Shown piece after piece: positions 18,167-26,233 of a DNA stretch of 35,516 bases. Origin of the DNA: Alphaproteobacteria bacterium (GTDB lineage: Bacteria > Pseudomonadota > Alphaproteobacteria > Micavibrionales > UBA2020); the NCBI GenBank assembly GCA_030682495.1, contig JAUXOC010000057.1, positions 162,486-198,001 on the forward strand, read 5' to 3'. The position numbers were made by a program, and so were the translations under genes. Numbering within the stretch: the first letter of the stretch is position 1; every line of letters begins with the position of its first letter. A model generated the notes under the pieces. The model made no database searches. It was not told where the DNA came from and saw only the letters and a list, made by a program, of their open reading frames with translations.

Positions 18167-18871
18167 ATGACGCCAAAGAACATGACAGCAGCGGACAGCA
18201 TGACAGAAGACGATGTGATTTCGTATCTGCGCGGGCAGAAGGATTTTTTTATCCGCCACCCTGACGTGCTGGAAGACATGGACGCACCGGTCGAAGGCGG
18301 CGGCAAAGGCGTGGTGAACTTTCAATCCGCGCTTTTGAACCGCCTGAAAGCCGACAAAAGCAACGCCCAGCGCGTCCAGCGCGAACTGATCGAAACCGCG
18401 CGCGCCAATATGTCGAACTATTCCCGCATCCAGACCGCCGTGCTGGTGCTGCTGGAAGCCGAAAGCTTCGAGGAATTTATTTCCGTCATGACGCAGGACT
18501 TTCCGGTTTTGCTGGACGTCGATACCGTCAATCTGGTGATCGAATCTACATCCAAGGAAATCCCCTTCATCAACCAATCCGGCATCCGCTTCGCGCACCG
18601 CGGCACGACGGAAAAATACCTCGGCAAGGGCGATGCGCTGCTGCAATCAAGCATCAACGGCACCGAAGAGATTTTCGGCCCCGGTGCGGGGCTGGTCAAA
18701 AGTCAGGCGCTTTTGCGGCTGGAGATCAGCAACAATACGCCTGCCGGCATCATGGCTTTCGGTTCGCGCGATCCCGAAGCTTTCCGACCCGATATGGCGA
18801 TTGACCAGATCGGCTTCCTCGCGCAGGTGGTGGAGCGTTGTTTTCGCCTATGGCTGGACATTCGGGACTGA
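18167..18871 (+). CDS. DUF484 family protein (GAF-like)
   Basis: The 234-residue protein begins with the DUF484 signature (VISYLRGQKDFFIRHPDVLEDM, then VNFQSALLNRLKADK), a short coiled coil, and a GAF-like domain (about 75-230) ending in FRLWL. The function is unknown. In enterobacteria a DUF484 gene lies just before xerC, and the same order holds here: its last 22 bases overlap the chosen start of xerC. AAGGGA twelve bases before the ATG is a little far; ATG 18182 is an alternative but has no ribosome-binding site. Confidence 0.88.
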   Translation: MTPKNMTAADSMTEDDVISYLRGQKDFFIRHPDVLEDMDAPVEGGGKGVVNFQSALLNRLKADKSNAQRVQRELIETARANMSNYSRIQTAVLVLLEAESFEEFISVMTQDFPVLLDVDTVNLVIESTSKEIPFINQSGIRFAHRGTTEKYLGKGDALLQSSINGTEEIFGPGAGLVKSQALLRLEISNNTPAGIMAFGSRDPEAFRPDMAIDQIGFLAQVVERCFRLWLDIRD

Positions 18872-19815
18872 CAGACACGCCGCTTTCCGCCGCGCCGGAT
18901 CTTGTGCAGGTCTTCGGCCTCTGGACGCTTTACCTATCGCATGAAAAACATTTTTCTCGCCATACGCTGCGCGCCTATCTGGCCGATGTGCATTATTTCT
19001 GTGATTTTCTGACCACGCATCTGGCGCGCCCGCCTTCGCTGCACGACCTTGGCGATGCATCGATCCGCGATTTCCGCAGCTGGCTGGCCAAGCGCACGGG
19101 TGAAGGCGCGGGGGCCGCCACGCGGGCACGCGCTCTGGCATCGCTGCGCAATTTCATGAAGTGGCTGGACAAAAACGGCCATCTGCACAACCCCGCTATC
19201 GGGCGCATCCGCACACCGAAACTGCCGCGCAAATTGCCGCGCGCCCTGCCGCCGGATCAGGCCATGAAGCTGATGGACAATGCCGGTATGCTCGCGCCTG
19301 AAGGTGCCGAATGGGTGGCGCTGCGCGATTGCGCACTGTTTATGCTTCTATACGGCTGCGGCTTGCGGATCGACGAGGCTTTGCAACTGGATTTCGGCGC
19401 ACGCCCGAAAGACGGCGAAGTGCGCGTCATGGGTAAAGGCCGCAAAGAGCGCATCGTGCCCGTGCTGCCCATCGTTGAAAAAACCATCGAAACCTATGTC
19501 GCGGGCGCACCGATCGCATGGGAAAAGAAAACCCCGCTGTTTATGGGCGAGCGCGGCAAGCGTATGCATCAGGGAGTCGCGCAAAAACGCCTGCGCGATT
19601 TGCGCCGCGTGCTCGGCCTGCCTGAAGCCCTGACGCCGCATGCACTGCGCCATAGTTTTGCCACGCATATTCTTGCGGGCGGCGTGAATTTACGCGTGAT
19701 TCAGGAATTGCTCGGCCATGCTTCCGTGACCACGACGCAGCGTTATACGGACTATGATAACGCGCAGCTGCTGGCCATCTACGACAAGGCACATCCACGC
19801 GCGCGCAGCGAATAA
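18850..19815 (+). CDS. xerC: Tyrosine recombinase XerC
   Basis: The 321-residue protein has the SAM-like core-binding domain (about 20-110) and the catalytic domain (about 125-315). The full catalytic set is seen: Arg173, Lys196, His264-x-x-Arg267, His290 and nucleophile Tyr299. With XerD it resolves chromosome dimers at dif. The DUF484 context points to XerC rather than XerD. The start is uncertain: ATG 18850 lies inside the end of DUF484, and a TTG at 18838 is in frame but too close to GGAG. Translation is probably coupled to DUF484. The 224 bases downstream hold no gene. Confidence 0.93.
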   Translation: MAGHSGLTDTPLSAAPDLVQVFGLWTLYLSHEKHFSRHTLRAYLADVHYFCDFLTTHLARPPSLHDLGDASIRDFRSWLAKRTGEGAGAATRARALASLRNFMKWLDKNGHLHNPAIGRIRTPKLPRKLPRALPPDQAMKLMDNAGMLAPEGAEWVALRDCALFMLLYGCGLRIDEALQLDFGARPKDGEVRVMGKGRKERIVPVLPIVEKTIETYVAGAPIAWEKKTPLFMGERGKRMHQGVAQKRLRDLRRVLGLPEALTPHALRHSFATHILAGGVNLRVIQELLGHASVTTTQRYTDYDNAQLLAIYDKAHPRARSE

Positions 19816-20013
19816 CCTTGCGCCCAAGCGTGCCGAAAACCGCCGCCGCCCGACCATCATGACGTGCTGAAAAAAGGATGGCGGCGGCAGCTTCCGGCCC
19901 AATCCCGTGCCCGTTAGAAAAAAGCACCGGATGATTCGCTCCGCATGCGGGGATATTCCGCTTGCAAAACAACCATTACGCGAATTTCATTTTTAATACA
20001 ACTTAAAATTGTT

Positions 20014-20019
20014 TATAAT
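20014..20019 (+). promoter_or_regulatory. TATAAT -10 element before the SNase gene
   Basis: A perfect TATAAT lies 21 bases before the first start codon, in an AT-rich stretch with no clear -35. Transcription from it would begin near 20026, inside the GGAGGAGG ribosome-binding site of the first ATG, so either the site is not used or the downstream start at 20184 matters. Confidence 0.35.
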
Positions 20020-20039
20020 GGGCGGAGGAGGTCAAAGCT

Positions 20040-21047
20040 ATGGCTCTGCGCGCCGCGATATGTTGGATTTCTGCTCTTGGCGCGATCTTTTGCGCGCTGG
20101 CTGTCCATATTGACATAAAGAGCCGTGCGGCAGTACACTCCGGCGCAGATTTCCGCACCTCCCCTTCGGCACAGGATACCGACATGACGCGCCAGATTTT
20201 CAATACCGCCGCCCTGCGTAAACATGCCGCGCTTTTCACGCTGGCGGCCGGTATCACAGCGGGCGGCATTGCGGGGGTCGGTGCGCTGTATCAAGATCAT
20301 TTTACCGCCCCGACGCCCCAAGACACCGCGCCTGCGGTTTCGGTGACGATGCCCGCCCCCGCCGCGACGACCGCCGCTCACCCGCAACCCGTTGCGGGCG
20401 AAATACTGCATGTCGATACCGCGCACATGCTGCACGTGCGCGCGCATGTCTGGGTCGCGCAGTTCAATACCGTCAGCGTCTGCCCCCGCGGCATCACCGC
20501 CGCCTGCCAATATACAGCCGATCTGCGTACACTTGAGGGCACTGAGATGACCGCGCCGCGCAAGGGGCAAAAAATCATCCTGCATAACCTGACCCGCAGC
20601 GGGATTCCGGATGCCGTGCAGCCCGCCACAACCGCACCCGCACTGCGGCCACGGCAGGATGTGGTGAAAGGGCCTGTCGCGGCGCGCGTTATCAAAACCG
20701 GTGATGGCGACACCGTGCAGACCGAGGTCGATATCTGGCCCGGGACGCGTGTGCTGATCGATATCCGCATCGGAGAGATCGATACGCCGGAGAAAAAAGG
20801 CCGCGCCAAATGCACTGAAGAAGCCGCCAAAGCCGAAGAAGCCACCGCCGAAATGCGCCGCCTGCTGGAAGGCCAGACCGTCACCCTGCACAATATCAAA
20901 TACGAGAAATACGGCGGACGCCTGCTGGCCGATATCACCACGTCCGACGGCACAAACGCCGCGCAGCACATGATTGCGCAGCGGCTGGCCGTGCCCTATG
21001 GCGGCGGCACCAAATCATCCTGGTGCACACTAGCGCAAAGCCGCTAA
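20040..21047 (+). CDS. Membrane-anchored thermonuclease (SNase) family protein
   Basis: The 335-residue protein has a hydrophobic N-terminus (about 5-23) and a second one (about 63-85). The C-terminal staphylococcal-nuclease domain (about 212-330) keeps the catalytic set: Asp222/Asp224 in GDGDTV, Arg243, Asp248 and Glu251 in IDTPE, and Arg294 in YGGRLL. The region 119-185 looks like a worn copy of the same barrel (GQKIILHN there, GQTVTLHN in the real domain) without active-site residues. It should be an exported or periplasm-facing nuclease acting on DNA or RNA. GGAGGAGG eight bases before ATG 20040 is strong. ATG 20184 (MTRQIF), with AGGA, is an alternative that keeps only the second hydrophobic segment. 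It is convergent with the ankyrin gene, 13 bases away. Confidence 0.85.
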   Translation: MALRAAICWISALGAIFCALAVHIDIKSRAAVHSGADFRTSPSAQDTDMTRQIFNTAALRKHAALFTLAAGITAGGIAGVGALYQDHFTAPTPQDTAPAVSVTMPAPAATTAAHPQPVAGEILHVDTAHMLHVRAHVWVAQFNTVSVCPRGITAACQYTADLRTLEGTEMTAPRKGQKIILHNLTRSGIPDAVQPATTAPALRPRQDVVKGPVAARVIKTGDGDTVQTEVDIWPGTRVLIDIRIGEIDTPEKKGRAKCTEEAAKAEEATAEMRRLLEGQTVTLHNIKYEKYGGRLLADITTSDGTNAAQHMIAQRLAVPYGGGTKSSWCTLAQSR

Positions 21048-21060
21048 GTCATAAATATTT

Positions 21061-22113
21061 CTAGAGAGACGGCGGCGGCGTTTTGCGCAGGCGCGGCTTG
21101 AGCGTGAAACCCTCTGCCTCGTCCTGAAGTTTCCGCTGTTCTTCCGTTGCTTGCAGATGCGCGAAGTCGTCGTCATTCATCGCGCCCGCGCGGCGGTCGT
21201 TCGCAGGGAGTTTTTCCCACGCACTGCGCAAATCGCCGAAGCGTCCACCCCAGCGCGCTGTATCAAATATTTTTTTCAGCTGGCCGCGCGCCGATGCCAG
21301 TTGCGCCAGACTGCGGCCTTCGCGGTCTTTAAAGCCATAAACATCTTCAGACGTCAGCCCGCCGCCGAATTTTTCGATGATATCGAGGGCGCGGTCAAAT
21401 TCATTGACCTTGAGCGCGCGGATCAGCCCCGCTTCGCGTGTGTCATAGCCGCCAATATCGACAAAAGGACGGCGCAGCGTATCGGCGGCCATGTCTTCCA
21501 TGCCGTCAATTTCGGCGCGGAAATAGGCACGGCGCTGCGCCATTTCGATAGACAAATAATCGACCACATGGTCATGTTTATCAGCGCGCGCGAGAGACAG
21601 GGCGCTGCCGTACATCGCAAAAACATCCGCGCCCGCGCGCACCAGCGCCTGCACTACCGGCAGGTTTCCCGCAAAGGCGGCTTTGCGCAGCGCCTGATCG
21701 TCGTCCGCATGCGGGCTGGCGCCAAAGGACAGCAAAAGATTGACCATCTCCAGATTTCCGCGCGCGGCGGCATCGATAATGCATTCGCCCTCCCCCGCAT
21801 TCGGGTCGGCCTTGGCGCCCAGCAGCAGCGCGGCGGCATCTTTGTGCCCGCTTTTGACCGCTGCGCGCAGGGCGGCATTGTCGAGCGCCTGCACATCCGC
21901 GCCTGCATGCAAAAGGACAGCAACCATCTCGGTTTGTCCCATACCGGCGGCGAGGCGCAGGCCCTTGCTGCGCGTGGCAGAGGGGTCTGCACCGTCTTTG
22001 AGCGCGGCCTTGAGTTTATCCACATTGTTTTCCGACACCGCCATGGCGATGCGGTCATCCAGCTGCAATTTCAAACGCGCCGACCATTCTTCTTCAGGAC
22101 TGTTAAAGGCCAT
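21061..22113 (-). CDS. Ankyrin-repeat protein with conserved C-terminal module
   Basis: The 350-residue protein has about five ankyrin repeats from residue 20 to 185 (NNVDKLKAALKDGADP, TEMVAVLLHAGADV, HKDAAALLLGAKADPN, LEMVNLLLSFGASPH, LPVVQALVRAGADV). A non-repeat C-terminal region (about 225-320) contains DREGRSLAQLASARGQLKKIF, then ARWGGRFGDL. I recall similar D-x-G/GQL/W-x-GR modules after ankyrin repeats in alphaproteobacteria, with no known role. There is no signal peptide. AGGGGAG lies about eight bases before the ATG. It starts 12 bases after the xthA stop, so it is the last gene of the dnaX-ybaB run. Confidence 0.86.
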   Translation of the reverse strand: MAFNSPEEEWSARLKLQLDDRIAMAVSENNVDKLKAALKDGADPSATRSKGLRLAAGMGQTEMVAVLLHAGADVQALDNAALRAAVKSGHKDAAALLLGAKADPNAGEGECIIDAAARGNLEMVNLLLSFGASPHADDDQALRKAAFAGNLPVVQALVRAGADVFAMYGSALSLARADKHDHVVDYLSIEMAQRRAYFRAEIDGMEDMAADTLRRPFVDIGGYDTREAGLIRALKVNEFDRALDIIEKFGGGLTSEDVYGFKDREGRSLAQLASARGQLKKIFDTARWGGRFGDLRSAWEKLPANDRRAGAMNDDDFAHLQATEEQRKLQDEAEGFTLKPRLRKTPPPSL

Positions 22114-22125
22114 GCTGTGTCTCCC

Positions 22126-22932
22126 CTAGGCCGCGCATTCAAGATCGACGATGACTGGCACGTGGTCGCTCGGCTGTTCCCAGCCGCGCACATCGCGCAG
22201 AACCTGCTGCTTTTTAAGCCCGCCTGCGAGCGGTTTTGTCACCCAGACATGATCGAGCCGGCGGCCTTTGTCGGCGCTGTCCCAATCTGCGGCGCGGTAG
22301 CTCCACCACGAATACAGCTTTTTGTCTTCGGGAACAAAAGCACGCACGGCATCCGTCCAGCCAAGGCCGCCGAACAGCCGCGCAAATTTTTCGCGCTCGA
22401 TGGGTGTATGCGAAACGACTTTTTGCATTTTTTTGCTGTCCCAGACGTCGTTTTCGAGCGGCGCAATGTTGAAATCCCCCACAGCAACCATCGGCGTTTT
22501 TGCGGTGCGCGCGGCAGAAAACCACTCCGTCAATTCATCGACGAAATCCAGTTTATGCTGGAATTTGTCGTTGATCGTCACATCCGGCTCGTAACCGCCG
22601 GCGGGAATATAGATGTTGTGCAGATCAAAGGCCTTGCCGGGCGCTTTGACCTTGGCCGAGATATGGCGCATGTCATTTTTGCCGCAGCGTTTATAGACGT
22701 CTTTGTCGGACAGCGGATATTTGGAGAAAATGCAAACGCCGTTATACCCCTTCATGCCCGCAAAATGGTAATGCGCATAGCCGGCATCTGTCAGTGCCGC
22801 GACGGGGAAAAACTCATCGGGCGTCTTGGTTTCCTGCAGGCAGAACACATCCGGTTTGACCTTGCCCAGCACCTGCATCAGCAAGGGCAGGCGCAGGCGA
22901 ACCGAATTGATGTTCCACGTCATCAGGCGCAT
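22126..22932 (-). CDS. xthA: Exodeoxyribonuclease III
   Basis: The 268-residue protein has the EEP nuclease/AP endonuclease fold: MTWNINSVR (Asn7), LQETK (Glu34), VGDFNIAP (Asp and Asn), and the terminal SDHVPV (Asp-His pair). It cleaves abasic sites and degrades 3' ends during base excision repair. Length and motifs fit XthA/ExoA. It starts four bases after the upstream gene and is followed 12 bases later by the ankyrin gene, all on the same strand. Confidence 0.95.
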   Translation of the reverse strand: MRLMTWNINSVRLRLPLLMQVLGKVKPDVFCLQETKTPDEFFPVAALTDAGYAHYHFAGMKGYNGVCIFSKYPLSDKDVYKRCGKNDMRHISAKVKAPGKAFDLHNIYIPAGGYEPDVTINDKFQHKLDFVDELTEWFSAARTAKTPMVAVGDFNIAPLENDVWDSKKMQKVVSHTPIEREKFARLFGGLGWTDAVRAFVPEDKKLYSWWSYRAADWDSADKGRRLDHVWVTKPLAGGLKKQQVLRDVRGWEQPSDHVPVIVDLECAA

Positions 22933-22936
22933 CAGA

Positions 22937-23545
22937 TTACATCCCCGGCGGTTTCGGCTGCTTCTTTGCGGCAGCGGCGGCTTGGTCCAGACCTTCCAGC
23001 GTATCGCGGGATTTTTTCAGGGCTTCGGCGAAAAGCTTGTCCAGCTCCGGTTCATACCCGTTGATAGCCGCAAAGCGGCTTTCCAGTCCGTGTAAAATAT
23101 CCCAGCGTCTTTGGTGAAAGGCGTCGATACGTTTACGGCCAATCATCTGGTCGTTCATGGTCGACAGTCCTTCGACCAGAAAAATGCGGTTGGCATCGCG
23201 CAGCATAGCGGCATCCGGGGCGATTTGCGGATTTTCGAGCGTGCGCACCAGATCGACGGCACGGTCGCCGAAGGTATGGCGCATCAAAACTCCCATTTCC
23301 GCCCCCGCCAGCAGCGCCCCCTTCGCAGGGCCGAGCAATGCGACGATAACAGACTCCGGCGAGGTATCGGTGCATTTGCCCAGCAAAAGCTTCGCCGCAG
23401 CGACAGGCTGGTCGTTCATGAAGTTGGCGATGCGATCGGGGCCGAACATCTTCATGTTGTCGTCAAGCCAGCGGTTGCACATTTTCGTGCACAGTTCCCA
23501 CGTGGGGTTGGCGGGCAGGCCACTTTTGCTGTAATCGAAAGCCAT
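22937..23545 (-). CDS. Degenerate HD-domain protein (alarmone-hydrolase-like fold)
   Basis: The 202-residue protein is not a clear member of a named family. Residues 46-104 line up with the HD region of RelA/SpoT-type hydrolases: QPVAAAKLL matches HPxxVAxLL, ESVIVALLGP (64-73) matches ETxxAALLHD, and FGDRAVDLVRTL (92-103) matches FGxxVAxLVxxx. The metal-binding His of the first motif is Gln46 and the HD pair is Gly72-Pro73, so it should not be a hydrolase. The tail is Ala/Lys/Pro-rich. AAGGAG seven bases before ATG 23545 fixes the start; a TTG two codons earlier is less likely. It sits between ybaB and xthA, where recR is often found in other genomes. Confidence 0.65.
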   Translation of the reverse strand: MAFDYSKSGLPANPTWELCTKMCNRWLDDNMKMFGPDRIANFMNDQPVAAAKLLLGKCTDTSPESVIVALLGPAKGALLAGAEMGVLMRHTFGDRAVDLVRTLENPQIAPDAAMLRDANRIFLVEGLSTMNDQMIGRKRIDAFHQRRWDILHGLESRFAAINGYEPELDKLFAEALKKSRDTLEGLDQAAAAAKKQPKPPGM

Positions 23546-23578
23546 TTTCAAACTCCTTAAAAAATTTACGGTGCGTCC

Positions 23579-23902
23579 TTAAAACGGCAGCCCCATGCCG
23601 GGCGGCAGCCCCATATCGCGCATCAGTTTTTCGGTTTCATCGGCCATGGTTTTTTCGGCCTTAAGGCGCGCGTCATTGACAGCAGCAACGATCAGGTCTT
23701 CGAGCACATCGGCTTCGTCGGTTTTGATGAGCGAAGGGTCGATCTTGATCGAACGCATTTCAAATTTTCCGGTGACCTTGCAGGTGACAAGACCGCCGCC
23801 GGCGCTGCCGTCCAGTTCCATCAGCTGCACGCGCGCCTGCATTTCTTCCATCTGCTGTTTGAATTTTTGCGCTTTTTGCATCATCTGCATCATATTCGCC
23901 AT
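23579..23902 (-). CDS. YbaB/EbfC family nucleoid-associated protein
   Basis: The 107-residue protein matches the family over its whole length: an N-terminal helix rich in Met/Gln/Lys (MMQKAQKFKQQMEEMQ), the GGGLVTCKVTGKFEMRSIKID strand core, and a C-terminal helix, ending in the Gly/Pro/Met-rich tail. YbaB dimers bind DNA. It lies downstream of dnaX, its usual place, with about 150 bases between them. AGGGG ten bases upstream is an adequate ribosome-binding site. Confidence 0.95.
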   Translation of the reverse strand: MANMMQMMQKAQKFKQQMEEMQARVQLMELDGSAGGGLVTCKVTGKFEMRSIKIDPSLIKTDEADVLEDLIVAAVNDARLKAEKTMADETEKLMRDMGLPPGMGLPF

Positions 23903-24050
23903 AGGTCACACGCCCCTTTTTACGCAGTGGTTGGTCTTTAAAATATCGGATGCCTGAAGCTATCCCCCGTCCCCGCCGAAGTCAATAAGAACGCCCACCG
24001 CTTGCGGCGGCGCAGCAGGCGGGCAAGGCTTTGTTTTCATACAAAAAACG

Positions 24051-25742
24051 TTATTCGGCGTCGGTTTTGTTTTTGATCTCGGTGATTTTGGCGCCGGGGA
24101 AGGCCGTCAGGACGGCCGCGACAATCGGGCTGGCCTCGACCTCGGCGCGCAGGTTTTGCATTTGCGCCTGTTTACGGCTGGCGATGGTGGACGCACCTTC
24201 TTCGCGTGACAGGCTGACGACCCAGCGCTGCCCCGTCCATTCGGTCAGTTTCTGCGCCATCTGGCCGACAAGCGCGCGCGGCGCGTCTTCGGTCAGCCGC
24301 ACTTCCAGATGCCCCTGCGCAAATTTGACCGGATGTACATGGGTTTCGATGGTGTTTTGCAAAAGCGCTTCACGCCGCTGGCCAAACAATGCCGCGACGT
24401 CTTCGAAACTGTTCAGCACGGCCTGCGCTTGCAATACCTGCTGCGGCTCCGGCGCGGCCATGCGTGCAGCGGATACTGCGGATGTGTTTTGCATCGCCGT
24501 GCCGCGCGGGCTGCCACCGCCCATACCGCCGCCCAGCTGCCCTGCCATACCGGTTGCCGTGCCGTCTTTGACCTGCTTGATCAGATCGCCCGGTGTCGGC
24601 AGCTCTGCCGCGAACAAAAGGCGGATCAAAACCATTTCCAGCGCCTGCTGGGCATTAAAAGCCTGCTGCACTTCGGAGATGCCTTTGGTCAGCATCTGCC
24701 ATGTGCGCGTCAGCACCGGCACGGACAGCGTTTTGGCCAGCGCCGCGCCGCGCACACGCTCTGCTTCGGGCAGCGCCTGATCGCGCGCCATTTCGGGGCT
24801 GACTTTGACCTTGGTCAGATAATGCGTCAGCTCCAGCAAATCCTGCAATACCATGATCGGATCGGCGCCGCCTTTGTAGAGCGCATCCAGATAGCCCATC
24901 GTCTCGCCGCTCTGGCCTTTTTGCAGGGCTTCGAACAGATCAAGCGTCACGCTGCGGTCAACAAGGCCGAGCATGCTACGCACCTGATCTTCGGTCACTT
25001 TGCCCTGTTCGCGGGAAATGGCCTGATCGAGAAGGCTGAGACCGTCACGGGCGGAGCCGTCGGCAGCGCGGGCGATGAGGGCGATGGCGGAGGGCTCCGC
25101 CTCGACATTTTCTTTGCCCGTGATTTCCATGAAATAATTTTCAAGCACATCTGCACCGATGCGGCGCAGGTCAAACCGCTGGCAGCGCGACAAAACCGTC
25201 ACCGGCACTTTGCGGATTTCGGTGGTGGCGAAGACAAACTTTACATTTTCCGGCGGCTCTTCCAGCGTTTTGAGCAGTGCGTTGAACGCCGCCTTGGACA
25301 GCATATGCACTTCGTCGATGATAAAGACTTTATAACGGCCACTGACGGGGGCGTATTGCACGCTGTCGATGATTTCGCGGATATCGTCCACACCGGTGCG
25401 TGACGCCGCATCCATTTCCAGCACATCGACATGACGGTCTTCGGCGATGGCACGGCATTGTTCGCAGACGCCGCAGGGGTTGATCGTGGGGCCTTGTTCG
25501 CAGTTGAGCGCGCGCGCAACGATACGCGCCGTTGTTGTCTTGCCCACGCCGCGCACACCCGTCAGCATAAAAGCATGGGCGATACGGCCGGATTCAATCG
25601 CATTGGTCAGCGTGCGCACCAGCGCGTCCTGCCCCTTGAGCTCGGCGAAATTCTGCGGACGGTATTTACGCGCCAGCACCCGGTATTCGGCGGGCTTGGC
25701 GGCGGGGGCGGTTGTCGTCGCGTCGGCGGATTTTTTGGCCAC
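24051..25742 (-). CDS. dnaX: DNA polymerase III subunit gamma/tau
   Basis: The 563-residue protein is the clamp-loader ATPase. It has Walker A GVRGVGKTT (62-70), zinc-binding Cys81, Cys90, Cys93 and Cys96, Walker B DEVH (143-146) and the SRC sensor (SRCQRF). Domain III follows to about 375, then a Gly/Ala/Gln-rich linker and a tau-like C-terminal domain that would contact the polymerase alpha subunit. An ATG start 17 codons upstream is possible. I prefer GTG 25742 (MAKKSADA), which has GAGGA six bases before it. No obvious slippery A-run for a frameshift to gamma was noticed. ybaB, the HD-like gene, xthA and the ankyrin gene follow. Confidence 0.95.
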   Translation of the reverse strand: MAKKSADATTTAPAAKPAEYRVLARKYRPQNFAELKGQDALVRTLTNAIESGRIAHAFMLTGVRGVGKTTTARIVARALNCEQGPTINPCGVCEQCRAIAEDRHVDVLEMDAASRTGVDDIREIIDSVQYAPVSGRYKVFIIDEVHMLSKAAFNALLKTLEEPPENVKFVFATTEIRKVPVTVLSRCQRFDLRRIGADVLENYFMEITGKENVEAEPSAIALIARAADGSARDGLSLLDQAISREQGKVTEDQVRSMLGLVDRSVTLDLFEALQKGQSGETMGYLDALYKGGADPIMVLQDLLELTHYLTKVKVSPEMARDQALPEAERVRGAALAKTLSVPVLTRTWQMLTKGISEVQQAFNAQQALEMVLIRLLFAAELPTPGDLIKQVKDGTATGMAGQLGGGMGGGSPRGTAMQNTSAVSAARMAAPEPQQVLQAQAVLNSFEDVAALFGQRREALLQNTIETHVHPVKFAQGHLEVRLTEDAPRALVGQMAQKLTEWTGQRWVVSLSREEGASTIASRKQAQMQNLRAEVEASPIVAAVLTAFPGAKITEIKNKTDAE

Positions 25743-25853
25743 GGGCGTCCTCTCTGGCAGCGGGAATCTGTTGTTGCACACAGAATAGCGCATCGCCGCC
25801 GCAAGCTAAACCCTGACGGCGGCGCCGCGCGCCAGTTTATGAAAACAAATAGC

Positions 25854-26216
25854 TTATTTCGCCTCGAACAGCACGTCAAACCCGCCAAACGACATGCGGT
25901 TGCAATCGAACGGCATCTGTTTCGGATCCATACCGGCGATGCGTTTGTCTTTCATGACTTTGGCATTGACGCGGTCGCGGTGGGCGCGGGATTTATAGAC
26001 GATCCAGGCGAAAACCACCGTTTCGCCGGCCTTGAGATTCGCCAGTTTGGCGAAAGGCACACCGAAAGGCGATTTGATATCTTCGGCAACGCATTCAACG
26101 TATTGCAGCGCGCCGTGTTCGCGCCAGACCTTGCCCGCGATCTGCGCGATTTTGCGGTAGGCGGCGACTTTCTTTTTCGAAACCGGAATAACGAAACCGT
26201 CAACGTATTTGGCCAT
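25854..26216 (-). CDS. DUF1428 family protein (YbaA-like)
   Basis: The 120-residue protein matches the DUF1428 family represented by E. coli YbaA: YVDGFVIPVSKKKVAAYRKIAQIAG at the start, GETVVFAWIVYKSRAHRDRVNAKVM in the middle, and MPFDCNRMSFGGFDVL at the end. It has a ferredoxin-like dimeric alpha-beta barrel fold and an unknown function. AAAGGAG lies about seven bases before the ATG. It follows the puuB-like gene by 17 bases, so it is the third gene of that operon. Confidence 0.9.
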   Translation of the reverse strand: MAKYVDGFVIPVSKKKVAAYRKIAQIAGKVWREHGALQYVECVAEDIKSPFGVPFAKLANLKAGETVVFAWIVYKSRAHRDRVNAKVMKDKRIAGMDPKQMPFDCNRMSFGGFDVLFEAK

Positions 26217-26233
26217 GGCTGTCTCCTTTGACG

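Noticed and set aside
19846-19890. Terminator after xerC
   Set aside because: GCCGCCGCC and GGCGGCGGC can pair, but the loop is about 30 bases and no T run follows.
21151-23064. Long plus-strand open frame of about 637 codons
   Set aside because: It is antisense to the ankyrin and xthA genes, which are clear family members; its His/Arg/Ala-rich peptide is the usual shadow of GC-rich codons.
23903-24050. Small SRP RNA or other ncRNA between dnaX and ybaB
   Set aside because: The conserved SRP motif (GGAAGCAG with its paired partner) is absent on both strands; only a weak GC-rich hairpin is present.
24309-25403. Plus-strand open frame of about 364 codons opposite dnaX
   Set aside because: Shadow of dnaX; no ribosome-binding site and no domain.
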